The notes beneath the pieces were generated by a model. That model saw nothing but the letters and a program-made list of their open reading frames with translations. It did no database searches and had not been told where the DNA came from. A DNA stretch of 64,000 nt from Chamaesiphon sp. 336R_metabinner_41 (GTDB taxonomy: Bacteria; Cyanobacteriota; Cyanobacteriia; Cyanobacteriales; Chamaesiphonaceae). The translations under genes and the position numbers were made by a program. Below are positions 9,584 through 18,297 of this stretch, in pieces. The stretch covers positions 1 to 64,000 of the forward strand of contig JANYDE010000103.1 in NCBI GenBank assembly GCA_025359915.1, written 5' to 3'. The stretch's first letter is position 1. Every line of letters starts with the position of its first letter.

Positions 9584-10807
9584 CTAAAACTTCCACCGAA
9601 TTTGACTGAGAATAGATTGGCTAGTAGCTGGGCTGCCACCAGTATCATGACTTTTGACATTACTGAAGCTATAGCCAAGATCCACTTCAAAATTGGGGGA
9701 GATCTTCGCAGTACACTTGGTTTGATAGCCGCCCGCATCAGAATCTTTGGTATTGACATGCTGTCCACCTAAACTCGCCGAGAGCCGACAACTAAGTACA
9801 TCTCGAATCACACTACCTTCCCAGGCAACTTCACCCGTGTACACCAAAAAATCTGGCGGTGTAAAGTAACCCTTGTCAGTCGGATTTCGGTAATTCCAGG
9901 TAAACAAGTTACCCGCCACCGAAAACTCGCCTAACTTACGCTCAATCCGACTAAACGACTGTTGCTCTTGGTTATTGTCGCTATAGTTTCCCAAATGTAA
10001 GGATGAAAATAAAGATGTCTCTTTATCTATTTGCCAGAACATAGATGGCCCATAGCGGAAGGCAGAGATTTGATTGCCGATAGTTTTAGCATTAAATTTA
10101 TAAGCCCCCTGTTGCAAATCGGCAGATACTGTTAACCCAGCCGTCACGGGATAGTCTACTTTTAGACTAAAATTTGGGGTGGTAGCACCACTCAATATGT
10201 CAACGCCGACTCCTGGACGAACTTTGAGCGCGTTAATTTTAGTCTCCCATTCTATCCCTAGGGGAATATTTGTGACAGTTTTAACTCCTAGTTGTTCATA
10301 GGTGTTGTTACCAATTGTCAAGAACAAAAGATCGCCATTATTTAGTCTCAAAATTGCTGTTGATTCGATCGTTTGATTAACTTGACCCGAATTATTCCAA
10401 CTATTATTAATATTTGGTTGTATTCCTTCTAACACAGCAAAAGGTGTTCCCACAGTATTAGGCTTTGCAACTGCACCAGCATTAGTTTCAGCGGCAGGTG
10501 TCGTTTGATTTGGAGGTGTTGGTGGCGGTGGTGGCGGTGGGATTGGGATATTTTCTGTTGGGGGCAGTAATTTCAGCGTGGGATTGAAATTATCCGCGCC
10601 AGCAATCAGTTGTGGTGCCAATCTCATTACTGGTGGAGACGATTTTCGATCTACGGAAATCTTATCAGCACGATCGAGATCGGGTGCTGTTGTAGCTGAT
10701 GATACAGTTATTTTGAACAAGAGACAGACAAAAACACTCCCTGTCGCTAATAATGATTGCCAAGCTAGAAAACGGTAGCAAACTGTTGGAAGTTTCATCT
10801 TCTGCAT
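9584..10807 (-). CDS. Outer-membrane beta-barrel-like exported protein
   Basis: 407 residues. The N-terminus has a signal-peptide-like hydrophobic stretch (FLAWQSLLATGSVFVCLLF). A disordered part follows, with a proline run (IPPPPPPPTPP). The rest has alternating beta strands (TAGLTVSADLQQGAYKF, GNLFTWNYRN, CTAKISPNFEVDLGYSFSNV) and the chain ends in RWKF, the terminal phenylalanine expected of outer-membrane barrels. I infer a porin-like or surface protein; the family was not identified. ATG 10807 is used; ATG 10798 is an alternative. Confidence 0.65.
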   Translation of the reverse strand: MQKMKLPTVCYRFLAWQSLLATGSVFVCLLFKITVSSATTAPDLDRADKISVDRKSSPPVMRLAPQLIAGADNFNPTLKLLPPTENIPIPPPPPPPTPPNQTTPAAETNAGAVAKPNTVGTPFAVLEGIQPNINNSWNNSGQVNQTIESTAILRLNNGDLLFLTIGNNTYEQLGVKTVTNIPLGIEWETKINALKVRPGVGVDILSGATTPNFSLKVDYPVTAGLTVSADLQQGAYKFNAKTIGNQISAFRYGPSMFWQIDKETSLFSSLHLGNYSDNNQEQQSFSRIERKLGEFSVAGNLFTWNYRNPTDKGYFTPPDFLVYTGEVAWEGSVIRDVLSCRLSASLGGQHVNTKDSDAGGYQTKCTAKISPNFEVDLGYSFSNVKSHDTGGSPATSQSILSQIRWKF

Positions 10808-11109
10808 CTAATATAGATTCAATACTCACTGACTGAGATTTAAGCTTTAGTTGTAAATTGCAACTGACTATATCTAGGATGCCCTCAAAATTCACTTTAA
10901 TTGGCATCAATCCGAACAATATCGATCGAATTACAGACATGCCTAGTCTCACTGCATTTAAAAATAGATTGGACAAAATTTTAGATGAATTAAAAATGGA
11001 TCGATAGGAATACAACTATCTGTTAGCTCGGATTATGTCCAGACTATCGATCGATCGGATATATTAATAGACTCGGCTATATATTAAGATCGAAATCGAC
11101 GATAGTTTC
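10808..11109. other. Intergenic region between barrel gene and cupin gene
   Basis: About 300 bases separate two divergent genes. The stretch is AT-rich with several ATCGATCG words. It contains one possible 42-codon plus-strand frame (10879-11007), listed separately. I see no convincing promoter consensus. Confidence 0.5.
10879..11007 (+). CDS. Possible small protein of 42 residues
   Basis: ATG at 10879 opens a 42-codon frame ending in TAG. The peptide looks protein-like, with an amphipathic lysine/aspartate-rich end (AFKNRLDKILDELKMDR). The frame stays open upstream for 14 more codons without an ATG. There is only a weak AGG before the start. It precedes the cupin gene on the same strand. 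No homologue is recognised; it may be spurious or a gene remnant. Confidence 0.25.
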   Translation: MPSKFTLIGINPNNIDRITDMPSLTAFKNRLDKILDELKMDR

Positions 11110-11742
11110 ATGACCACGCTAGATAAACCAAACATGCTCGATAGTCTAATTGAAGATTGTATATATTATGAATATACAAAAGCCGCAGATCCAATCGGTT
11201 CTGGAGCTATCTCGACAATTCCGTTTGCAGAATTTGGTAGCGAGTTACATGAAACTGGTGGTACCCGAATTATTCCGCTCGACATTAGCGAGCAACTAGG
11301 CTGTGAATCGCCAGCAACTAGTCCCGCTCTGTGTGCTAACTTCGTGCGAATTTTGGCTGGGGAAGAGTTGTCCACGGATTTTAATGCCACATCGCAAATC
11401 TTTTATGTGATGCGTGGTAGTGGATGCACTGAATTTGATGGCATGGATATCCGCTGGAACACTGGTGATTTTGTAGTATTGCTGATCGGTAAAGAGACAC
11501 GCCATTTTGCTAGTACTGATGCTGCATTTTACTTGGTTCATGATCAGCCATTGCTACGATATCTCGGTGTGAAAGCTGACACTCAACGTTTCAACCCGAC
11601 ACTTTATACCGCCGAAGATTCGCTACGAGAATTGGAGAAGGTGAGGAAAGAAGCGGAATCTGTCAACCGCAACCGGATTAGTATCTTGCTTGCCAACAAG
11701 GAAATAGACCAAACAGATACATTAGATCTCCTGCGAAAGTAA
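11110..11742 (+). CDS. Cupin-domain protein, possibly C-terminally truncated
   Basis: 210 residues. A single cupin core spans about 95-155: AGEELSTDFNATSQIFYVMRGS, then the DIRWNTGDFVVL turn and TRHFASTDAAFYLVHDQPLL. Only one clear metal-type histidine (TRHFA) is visible, so metal binding is doubtful. I recall cyanobacterial relatives with a second cupin after NRxxILLAN; here the chain ends soon after that segment (LLANKEIDQTDTLDLLRK), so the protein may lack a second domain. Substrate unknown. Confidence 0.7.
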   Translation: MTTLDKPNMLDSLIEDCIYYEYTKAADPIGSGAISTIPFAEFGSELHETGGTRIIPLDISEQLGCESPATSPALCANFVRILAGEELSTDFNATSQIFYVMRGSGCTEFDGMDIRWNTGDFVVLLIGKETRHFASTDAAFYLVHDQPLLRYLGVKADTQRFNPTLYTAEDSLRELEKVRKEAESVNRNRISILLANKEIDQTDTLDLLRK

Positions 11743-11833
11743 AAATAGAATCTTTTTCAGTACCGTTTTCATCTATAGTTCCCCCTATTTCCTATTCCCT
11801 ATCCCCTATCCCCTGACTTTCGCAGGAAGTCTA

Positions 11834-12955
11834 TTAGACTTTTTTCGCTGGTAACTTACTCAGAATACCTTCACACCCTCCAGGAATAGTGCGACGAGAT
11901 GTATCTCCACACCAAGTGCAGCAATATTTCCGCTGTTCCTCAGACATTTCTTGAACGTTGGTAAAATCGGTGTTTTCTACCACTGCACCTGTAAATTCAC
12001 CCGTCGTATAGTTGGGTATTTCGTTGCGACTGCGGGGACTAGCAAATTCGGCGGTACCGTAGAAAAAGCGAGTACCTTTGACATCCGCACCGTTGAGATT
12101 CGCTTCATATAAGATGGTGCGGGAGAAATTGGCTTTGACTAAATCGCAGCCGCTGAGATTTGCACGGATCAGATTGGCATCGCTGACATCTGTCCACCGC
12201 AAATCGGTTTGGGAGAGATCCGCACCTGCTAACATCACACCTAAGTCGATGACACGGACTCCATAGAGGCGATCTTCCTCATAACCACCATCTCCATCCA
12301 AAATCGCTCTACCAAGCCGGCGATCGCGTCTGAGGGGGCTGAGGAGCTTAGACTGGGAGAGGAACCTGAGTACCTTGGCTTTTCCGGCGGGATCGATGCT
12401 ACCGAGCAGTGCAGCGGTACGTCCTTCAGCAAAGGCTTGTTCCTGCGGCCAATCTTCGAGAAAACCGTCATCGTCTAATACTAGATCGGAAATGCCCTGA
12501 AAATAAGTATCGATCGTTTGTTGTTGGGTGAGAATATTTTGTTGGGTGGTGAGGCGATTTTGTTCGATCGTCAGATCGCGAGAGATAATATACTGTCGCC
12601 ATGCAATATATACTGCTAAGATTGCAATTAAAATCTGACCGAATGCGCCACCCCATTCTCCCGATGCACCGACAGCATTCCAATCAATTTTGTCAGAAAA
12701 ACTACTGACATATTCAAAAAATTCGAGGATCTGGAGTAAGCCAACTAAAGCAATCAAGACGGTAATCGAAGCAATTAATTGCAAACGTTGCGCTGCTGTC
12801 AATGAATCTAGCAGCTCTTGACGAATCCCACGATAGATAATTGGTACCGATAATACTAGAGCGATCGCACATCCGGCTGCGGCAATCCAGGTATTATTAA
12901 GCCATAATCCGAACACCATAATGGCGATCGCTATCAGATTTCCCCAGATTGTCAT
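11834..12955 (-). CDS. Pentapeptide-repeat membrane protein
   Basis: 373 residues. The N-terminus has two closely spaced hydrophobic helices (LIAIAIMVFGLWL, WIAAAGCAIALVLSVPI) and two more near 60-120. A central region is predicted helical (QNRLTTQQNILTQQQ). About 240-290 carries pentapeptide repeats A(D/N)Lxx: GADLSQTDLRWTDVSDANLI, RANLSGCDLVKANFSR, YEANLNGADVKG. The C-terminus has a cysteine cluster (KYCCTWCGD and GGC) that may bind metal. Pentapeptide proteins are abundant in cyanobacteria; most have no assigned function. Confidence 0.82.
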   Translation of the reverse strand: MTIWGNLIAIAIMVFGLWLNNTWIAAAGCAIALVLSVPIIYRGIRQELLDSLTAAQRLQLIASITVLIALVGLLQILEFFEYVSSFSDKIDWNAVGASGEWGGAFGQILIAILAVYIAWRQYIISRDLTIEQNRLTTQQNILTQQQTIDTYFQGISDLVLDDDGFLEDWPQEQAFAEGRTAALLGSIDPAGKAKVLRFLSQSKLLSPLRRDRRLGRAILDGDGGYEEDRLYGVRVIDLGVMLAGADLSQTDLRWTDVSDANLIRANLSGCDLVKANFSRTILYEANLNGADVKGTRFFYGTAEFASPRSRNEIPNYTTGEFTGAVVENTDFTNVQEMSEEQRKYCCTWCGDTSRRTIPGGCEGILSKLPAKKV

Positions 12956-13063
12956 ATGCTATGTAAAATATCTAGCTTGGAAGGTCAAAATATCTAGATT
13001 TCCCAGACTATATCACTGAATAATAACATTTTTTGTTCCTATTGAAAAGATTAGATTTTAAAG

Positions 13064-13780
13064 ATGTCAAATATTATATTTAAGTTGCTGGCAGTTATTT
13101 TAGTCGCAGGTGCTGGAGGTCTCTATTATGTTTGGCAGGAGGCAACTAAATTACCAGATGACTATGTGAAGGATTCTGCCGAAAAGCAGCCAGGAACGAA
13201 AGCTCCCCAACTACAGTCGAGTCAAATTACCGCAAAAGCTGCTGTCACTAAGCAGAAAATAATCGCACCAATCGAGCAAGCCAAAGTTGGTCAAAAAGTG
13301 GATGTCAAACTTAGCAATCTAGATATAAATAATTTAGTAATAGCCAAACTTGCGAGTTCCCAATCAAATAAGCAGTTGCCAACTGGAATTAAATCAGTTA
13401 AAACCAATATTAAAGACGGTAAAATTCATATTGGTGCTTTAGTAAATTTAGGTCAATTAGCCGAAAGTGGCACACCTGGCAGTCAAACTGCTGCACTAAC
13501 TAAACTAACTGACAAACTGACATTTTTGAAGGATCGGGATGTTTTTGTCGGGATTGTCGGTAAACCAATTGTTGAAGGTAGTAAAGTAAAATTTAGTGAA
13601 GATACTGAAATTCAAGTGGGTGGGATGAATTTTACCATCGCCCAACTTGCCAAGAATTTGGGTGTATCTCCAGCGAGAATTCAACAGATGATTGATTTGC
13701 AGTTGCAACAAAATAATTTTAAGATCGATCGAGTCAATATCGTTAATAAGGGACTATCGATCGAGGGGGCGAAGAAGTAA
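13064..13780 (+). CDS. Membrane-anchored YpmS/LmeA-like hypothetical protein
   Basis: 238 residues: one N-terminal membrane helix (LLAVILVAGAGGLYYVW), a lysine/glutamine-rich linker, then a domain with VKLSNLDINNLVIAKLAS, VKTNIKDGKIHIGALVNLG and IQVGGMNFTIAQLAKNLG. The pattern of a helix that places the protein outside the cytoplasm followed by an LSNLDINNLV segment recalls lipid-binding YpmS (DUF2140) or LmeA proteins, but the likeness is weak. The gene ends in a run of AAGTAAT heptamers. Confidence 0.6.
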   Translation: MSNIIFKLLAVILVAGAGGLYYVWQEATKLPDDYVKDSAEKQPGTKAPQLQSSQITAKAAVTKQKIIAPIEQAKVGQKVDVKLSNLDINNLVIAKLASSQSNKQLPTGIKSVKTNIKDGKIHIGALVNLGQLAESGTPGSQTAALTKLTDKLTFLKDRDVFVGIVGKPIVEGSKVKFSEDTEIQVGGMNFTIAQLAKNLGVSPARIQQMIDLQLQQNNFKIDRVNIVNKGLSIEGAKK

Positions 13781-13782
13781 GT

Positions 13783-13810
13783 AAGTAATAAGTAATAAGT
13801 AATAAGTATT
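13783..13810. repeat. AAGTAAT heptamer tandem repeat
   Basis: Three exact AAGTAAT units and a fourth degenerate one fill nearly all of the gap between two convergent genes. A shorter run of the same unit lies at 140-156. Confidence 0.75.
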
Positions 13811-13812
13811 CA

Positions 13813-14649
13813 CTATCTACTCTTCTTCATAAAAATTCCTTGGGATGGACTGAATAGTAATGCTAGGATAAATAAGCCTGATGATACTAAGACGATTGCG
13901 GGGCCAGAGGGTACGTGTTTGACATAAAAACTAATATATACGCCGCTAATGCTAGCGATCGATCCAATTATTGCACCAACAATCATCATTTGATGCAATT
14001 CTTTTACTAGTAGGTATGCTGTCAATGCTGGCCCAACTAGTAATGCAATTACTAAAATTACGCCTACTGCTTGCATACTGGCAATAATTGTCAAGGTAAT
14101 TGCTGCCATAAATCCAAAATGAATGGCATTAACAGGCAATCCCATCGCTGTCGCACCAGTTTTATCAAACGTATAAAATAATAGCTCTTTATAAAATAGC
14201 CATACTGCACCCAAAATCGTCAAAGTAACGATCGATGTGCGATAAATATCAGTCATCGTTACACCAAGAATATCACCAAATAGAAAACTATCCAGATCGA
14301 TATTATTTTTAAGCAGACTAATCAGTAATATACCCAGTGCGAAAAAGCTAGAAAACGTCAAAGCCATCGCGGCATCTACTTTAACTCTTGCTTGCGATCG
14401 AATCCAAGAAATTGCCCCCGCGCCGAGAATTCCAGAGATAAAGGCACCTACCATAATATCTATTCCCAAGAAGAATGAGAGCGATAAACCAGGTAGCACA
14501 CAATGAGCGATTACATCGCCAAATAGTGCCATTCGTTGGACAATCAAATAACTACCCACAATCGGACACAAAACCCCGACTAACATTCCAATTAGGATCG
14601 CATGTCGCATGAATTCATAGTTCCAAGGATCGATCAAGATTTCTAACAT
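13813..14649 (-). CDS. ABC-3 family metal (Zn/Mn) transport permease
   Basis: An inner-membrane permease of the ZnuB/MntB/TroC family. The segments LCPIVGSYLIVQRMALFGDVIAHCVLPGL, KVDAAMALTFSSFFALGI and GVILVIALLVGPALTAYLL are typical, and there are eight or nine membrane helices. From ATG 14649 the length is 278 residues, normal for the family. The frame is open to a TTG at 14778 that overlaps the ndk leader, which I consider less likely. The matching ATPase and solute-binding protein are not in this window, so metal specificity cannot be inferred from neighbours. Confidence 0.88.
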   Translation of the reverse strand: MLEILIDPWNYEFMRHAILIGMLVGVLCPIVGSYLIVQRMALFGDVIAHCVLPGLSLSFFLGIDIMVGAFISGILGAGAISWIRSQARVKVDAAMALTFSSFFALGILLISLLKNNIDLDSFLFGDILGVTMTDIYRTSIVTLTILGAVWLFYKELLFYTFDKTGATAMGLPVNAIHFGFMAAITLTIIASMQAVGVILVIALLVGPALTAYLLVKELHQMMIVGAIIGSIASISGVYISFYVKHVPSGPAIVLVSSGLFILALLFSPSQGIFMKKSR

Positions 14650-14804
14650 CAGGTAATAGTTGAAAGTTGGTAGAATGATTGTGGGGTGTGTTAGACGCAA
14701 GGCTAACGCACCAATATTCAAGATACGCTTAGACAACACCACTCGATCGCGAATAGAACTATAATCGATCGTTGGCAAGTCTATCTATATTTCAGGAGTT
14801 CACG

Positions 14805-15254
14805 GTGGAACGGACATTTCTAGCAATCAAACCCGACGGCGTTCAACGTGGCTTAGTTGGCGAAATCATTCGTCGGTTAGAAACTAAAGGCTTTACCCTC
14901 GTCGCCTTAAAATTATTGCACCCCAGCCGCGCATTAGCCGAGCAACATTACGCAGTTCACAAAGAAAGACCTTTTTTCAGCGGTTTAGTTGATTTTATTA
15001 CGAGCGGGCCAGTCGTCGCAATGGTATGGCAAGGCGATGGTGTTGTCGCGGCATCCAGACTCGCAATTGGCGCAACAAACCCCCTAGTATCCCCTCCAGG
15101 GACGATTCGCGGCGATTTGGGCATAAACATCGGTCGCAACCTCATTCACGGTTCTGACGCGGTTGAGACGGCTCAGAGCGAGATCGCCTTATGGTTCAAG
15201 GAAGAAGAATTGGTAAGTTGGACACCTACAGTTTCTCCTTGGTTGGCTGAATAG
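14805..15254 (+). CDS. ndk: Nucleoside diphosphate kinase
   Basis: Transfers phosphate from ATP to other nucleoside diphosphates through a phosphohistidine. The family motifs are complete: [20 protein letters not shown] at the N-terminus, [36 protein letters not shown] and [12 protein letters not shown], whose histidine is catalytic. I start at GTG 14805 because AGGAG lies six or seven bases upstream and the product is then 149 residues, the usual size. It is divergent from the metal permease gene and followed by a structured repeat. Confidence 0.96.
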   Translation: MERTFLAIKPDGVQRGLVGEIIRRLETKGFTLVALKLLHPSRALAEQHYAVHKERPFFSGLVDFITSGPVVAMVWQGDGVVAASRLAIGATNPLVSPPGTIRGDLGINIGRNLIHGSDAVETAQSEIALWFKEEELVSWTPTVSPWLAE

Positions 15255-15272
15255 GTATCCTCGCAGTTTGTA

Positions 15273-15343
15273 GGGGTGCCCTGTCTTGTCGTTTTTTTAT
15301 GCGGGGGGAACCCCCGCATAAAAACGCCGCTTCATGGGTACCC
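15273..15343. repeat. Two-stem structured repeat, copy 1
   Basis: Outer stem GGGTGCCC (15274-15281) pairs with GGGTACCC (15336-15343). Then come unpaired TGTCTTGT and GCCGCTTCAT, and an inner stem running from CGTTTTTTTATGCGGGGG to CCCCCGCATAAAAACG. A second copy at 49160-49241 keeps the unpaired segments but has different bases in both stems. It also sits just downstream of ndk and could end transcription. Confidence 0.75.
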
Positions 15344-15420
15344 AGAGATCTACGCTTTTACTAATCTTTATGTATTGCTACAATTAGAGCGAGACTTAGA
15401 GGCTGAAACGAACATACACG

Positions 15421-16452
15421 CTAAGAATTACAGGTCATCAGATTCACTAATTTATACACGATTCTCGCACCGACATTCCCATCCCATTCGGCATTTCCCA
15501 CCTCACATACGTCAAAGCCAATAATCTCTCTACCGCTGTGAATAACTTCGCGACACAAGCAAAAAGCTTGTTCCAATTCTAAACCACCAGGAACAGGGGT
15601 ACCTGTTTCGGGACAAAGTTTGGGATCTAGTCCATCGACATCAAAACTAATATAAACATGCTGCGGTAACTTGGAGATCGCATCTCGATAAATATCTGCC
15701 CAAGTGCTACCCGAATATAACTGTTGTTTGATGAGTGAATCATAGTAGACAACTACTCTACCATTCGATCGATCGATCGTATTTATTTCTACTTCAGATA
15801 CATCCCTAATTCCTACCTGTACTAGTTGAGAAATATGGGGAATTTTCAGCGCATTAAACATAATCGATGCATGAGAAAAATCGAAGCCTTCGTAAGCATC
15901 CCGCAAGTCTGAATGAGCATCTACATGTAAGATGCCAAAGTCGGGATAACGCTCGGCTAAGGCTTGCATGTAACCCAATGGCACGCTATGATCGCCCCCG
16001 ATAATGCCGACCTTTTTACCATCCGCCATCGCTGCCTGAGTGCGATCGAATAACCACTGATTTAGATCTGCACCAGCTCGATTGATATCTGCTAGTATGG
16101 CGGTCAAATTTGGTTCTGAAGCTAGCGATTCACCCTGCTCCAATCGATCGATAATTAGGGCAGCTTGAGATCGATAATAGTTATTTTTTGCGAGTAAATC
16201 TCGATCGATTGGAGGCATATATATTCCCTGTTTCCAACCATGTGGATGGTCAAAATCATACAGATCCAATTGCGGTGAAGCATCAAGAATCTGCTGCGGA
16301 GCTAATGCTGTACCTGGGCGATAAGAAACAGTCACTTCCCACGGCACCCCAAAGATAATAGTCTGCGCCGAAGCATAATCAAACGGCAATCCAAACAAAT
16401 TACCATTCACCCGCCCCACATCACTAGGATCGTAATTATCCAAACTATTCAT
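15421..16452 (-). CDS. speB: Agmatinase/arginase-family ureohydrolase
   Basis: A manganese- or nickel-type ureohydrolase of 343 residues. The metal-binding motifs are present in order: GGDHS, HVDAHSD and SFDVDGLDP, followed by PVPGGLELEQAF. It could be agmatinase (agmatine to putrescine and urea), but cyanobacterial members include enzymes with other guanidino substrates, for example guanidine hydrolase. No polyamine genes are adjacent, so substrate choice is open. The N-terminal part (GLPFDYASAQTIIFGVPWEVT) is typical of the bacterial branch. Confidence 0.85.
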   Translation of the reverse strand: MNSLDNYDPSDVGRVNGNLFGLPFDYASAQTIIFGVPWEVTVSYRPGTALAPQQILDASPQLDLYDFDHPHGWKQGIYMPPIDRDLLAKNNYYRSQAALIIDRLEQGESLASEPNLTAILADINRAGADLNQWLFDRTQAAMADGKKVGIIGGDHSVPLGYMQALAERYPDFGILHVDAHSDLRDAYEGFDFSHASIMFNALKIPHISQLVQVGIRDVSEVEINTIDRSNGRVVVYYDSLIKQQLYSGSTWADIYRDAISKLPQHVYISFDVDGLDPKLCPETGTPVPGGLELEQAFCLCREVIHSGREIIGFDVCEVGNAEWDGNVGARIVYKLVNLMTCNS

Positions 16453-16472
16453 TAGCTATCAACTATCAACTA

Positions 16473-16500
16473 TTTTCCTACGGAAAGGCTCCGCCAACAA
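16473..16500 (+). repeat. 28-bp stem-loop repeat, covarying copy
   Basis: TTTTCC-TAC-GGAAA followed by GGCTCCGCCAACAA. The stem bases differ from the other copies (TTCTCC/GGAGA) but still pair. ACTATCA heptamers flank it at 16457-16471 and 16498-16525. Confidence 0.65.
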
Positions 16501-16519
16501 CTATCAACTAATTTAACTA

Positions 16520-16867
16520 TCAACTAATTTGCGCCATTGTCCGAAGCTGACGGAGAGATCTGATACAAGCAGGACAATCACATCCAAACATAGCCGCAGC
16601 CGCATCACTTTCTTCCTCATTAAAGTTGACGAAGGCATCAGGATTTTTTGCGTCGGCTTCAGCTTTGGCAATCAATGCCGATTTAGGCGTGTTGATAGCT
16701 AATTGTGAAGATTTGACACAGACGAGTCGAGCATGAGCATTGACGCAAAATTTATCTTCAGTACCTGAAGTACTTGCTGCTAGAGCAGGTGCTGTCGCTG
16801 TGACGATAGGTAAAATCGCACTGAAAACGGTAGGTGCTGACAGGAATAGGAGTAAAAATCTTTTCAT
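16520..16867 (-). CDS. Small exported cysteine-containing hypothetical protein
   Basis: 115 residues with a clear signal peptide (MKRFLLLFLSAPTVFSAILP ... ALAA). The mature part has four or five cysteines, including FGCDCPACIRS near the end and FCVNAHARLVCV near the start. The spacing suggests disulphides or metal binding in the periplasm or lumen. I do not recognise the family. The gene stands alone. Confidence 0.65.
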   Translation of the reverse strand: MKRFLLLFLSAPTVFSAILPIVTATAPALAASTSGTEDKFCVNAHARLVCVKSSQLAINTPKSALIAKAEADAKNPDAFVNFNEEESDAAAAMFGCDCPACIRSLRQLRTMAQIS

Positions 16868-17145
16868 AAAGTAATTAATCTTAAAGTTTGCAGCTAAACC
16901 TGAACGTTAACCGATCGACAGGAGCTTCGTCAACCGCACTAACCCATACGAGCAATGTTTATTCAGTACCGGATTTAGCTAAAGATCCTCAATTTTAGGT
17001 ATAAAGCTTCTTTCTACCTTTGACTACGGCTAATCTACTGAATGTTCCCAGCGATGGGAGATGGGAGCACCTTTTCAAGACAGAGAAGATGAGAAGATAT
17101 AGAACAGGGGGGAATGGTTGTTTTACTTAGCCGCTTAGTACTAGC

Positions 17146-17856
17146 CTAACTCCCAACCGACTTAAATTTTTGCCACTGACTGGGTGGAGGGGTAAGAAAC
17201 TCATAAGCACCTGCGGCGTTGGCAGTTGCAGTGAGGACGATATCAAAAGACAATGACAATCGCAGATCCTCCGTTTCGTTCATCGTGACTGCATGACGCT
17301 GCTTCGCAGGAAACATTAATAATCGTCCTGCCACAGGTAGATAAGCCGTCTGAAGTTGATTGAGATAATTATCCTCATCCACAATATCCGTATTTTCGCT
17401 ACCCAAACCTGGACTCACCTCATTAACTCGTGCATCGTTGAAAAAGACTAACCGTCCTGGATCGTAAGTCCCCTCTGGTGGTACCTTAATATAATAAACA
17501 GCACTAATATGCGCCGTATTGTGACAATGAGATCCAATTTCTTGTTCTGTTCGTGAAACAATCGGCCATGCTCTTTGAATATACAAATCGACCTTCGTCA
17601 AATCTACACCCAACTCTAGTAAATAGATCGCTGTATGCCGCTCTACTTGCTCTACAATCCACGCAAAATCTGGATTGGTATGAATTTGCTCTACACCATG
17701 TAGATCTCCCGTCCAGGCCATTTCAGGATAGTTACGGCGTTCGGCACCATCTCGCTCTAGTTGCAGCACCGCAGCGATTAAACTTTGTTGGTGTTGAGGC
17801 GCGTCGGGTAGATCTTCATAATAAATTGCTAATGGGAAGCAAGTCTCGATCGGCAT
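17146..17856 (-). CDS. 2OG-Fe(II) oxygenase-like protein (TIGR02466 type)
   Basis: About 236 residues. The region HCHNTAHISAVYYIKVPPEG, then PGRLVFFND, and near the end AGRLLMFPAKQRHAVTMNE and LRLSLSFDIV matches the putative 2OG-Fe(II) oxygenases typed as TIGR02466. A first histidine in the HCHNTAH segment and the later QRHAV histidine would bind iron, with RLSLSFDI carrying the cosubstrate arginine. The substrate is unknown. I start at ATG 17856; the frame opens from TTG 17874. Confidence 0.7.
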   Translation of the reverse strand: MPIETCFPLAIYYEDLPDAPQHQQSLIAAVLQLERDGAERRNYPEMAWTGDLHGVEQIHTNPDFAWIVEQVERHTAIYLLELGVDLTKVDLYIQRAWPIVSRTEQEIGSHCHNTAHISAVYYIKVPPEGTYDPGRLVFFNDARVNEVSPGLGSENTDIVDEDNYLNQLQTAYLPVAGRLLMFPAKQRHAVTMNETEDLRLSLSFDIVLTATANAAGAYEFLTPPPSQWQKFKSVGS

Positions 17857-17931
17857 AATTAGGATGATTCTCAATAGTCCAACTATCGAGTTTAGCAGAC
17901 CTGTTCGATCGAGGACAATCTCGTGATCGTT

Positions 17932-18297
17932 TCAGAGAGCATCTATACTTAAAATACTACCATCGCTAAAATCAATATTTAGATTGCAATTATTCAGTAG
18001 CAAAGTACCTATTTGTGGACGAATACCCATCGCTAATACTGGCACCTCCAGCTCTACTTCATCCCAGACTACCGTAGCTCGATGAACTGGCGTGACATAA
18101 TTCTCATCATTAGCCAAATTCGTATTGATACTCGCCACATAGGGCAATTGCAGCTTGGCAACCGCCGCGATAGGCAATGCCAAAGCTCCTTCAAATCCGG
18201 TATTAACTACACAACCAATTTCTAGATCTGGATAGCCAGATATGCGCACGATTACTTTAACCTGCGGTTGTCTGCCGATGACAATTCCATTAATCAC
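17932..18297 (-). CDS. Clan AA (retropepsin-like) aspartic-protease fold protein with NTG in place of DTG
   Basis: 121 residues. The segment GCVVNTGFEGALALPIAAVAKL aligns with the family motif VDTGFxGxLxLP, but the catalytic aspartate is asparagine (codon AAT on the coding strand). The later ATVVWDEVELEVPVLAMG and LLLNNCNLNIDF fit the second half of the single-domain fold. Without the aspartate it should be inactive as a protease. It is translationally coupled to the gene before it: their stop and start overlap at 18297. Confidence 0.7.
   Translation of the reverse strand: MINGIVIGRQPQVKVIVRISGYPDLEIGCVVNTGFEGALALPIAAVAKLQLPYVASINTNLANDENYVTPVHRATVVWDEVELEVPVLAMGIRPQIGTLLLNNCNLNIDFSDGSILSIDAL

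Noticed and set aside
10665-11015. Minus-strand frame of 116 codons overlapping the barrel gene start
   Set aside because: It overlaps the signal peptide region of the better-supported barrel gene in another frame.
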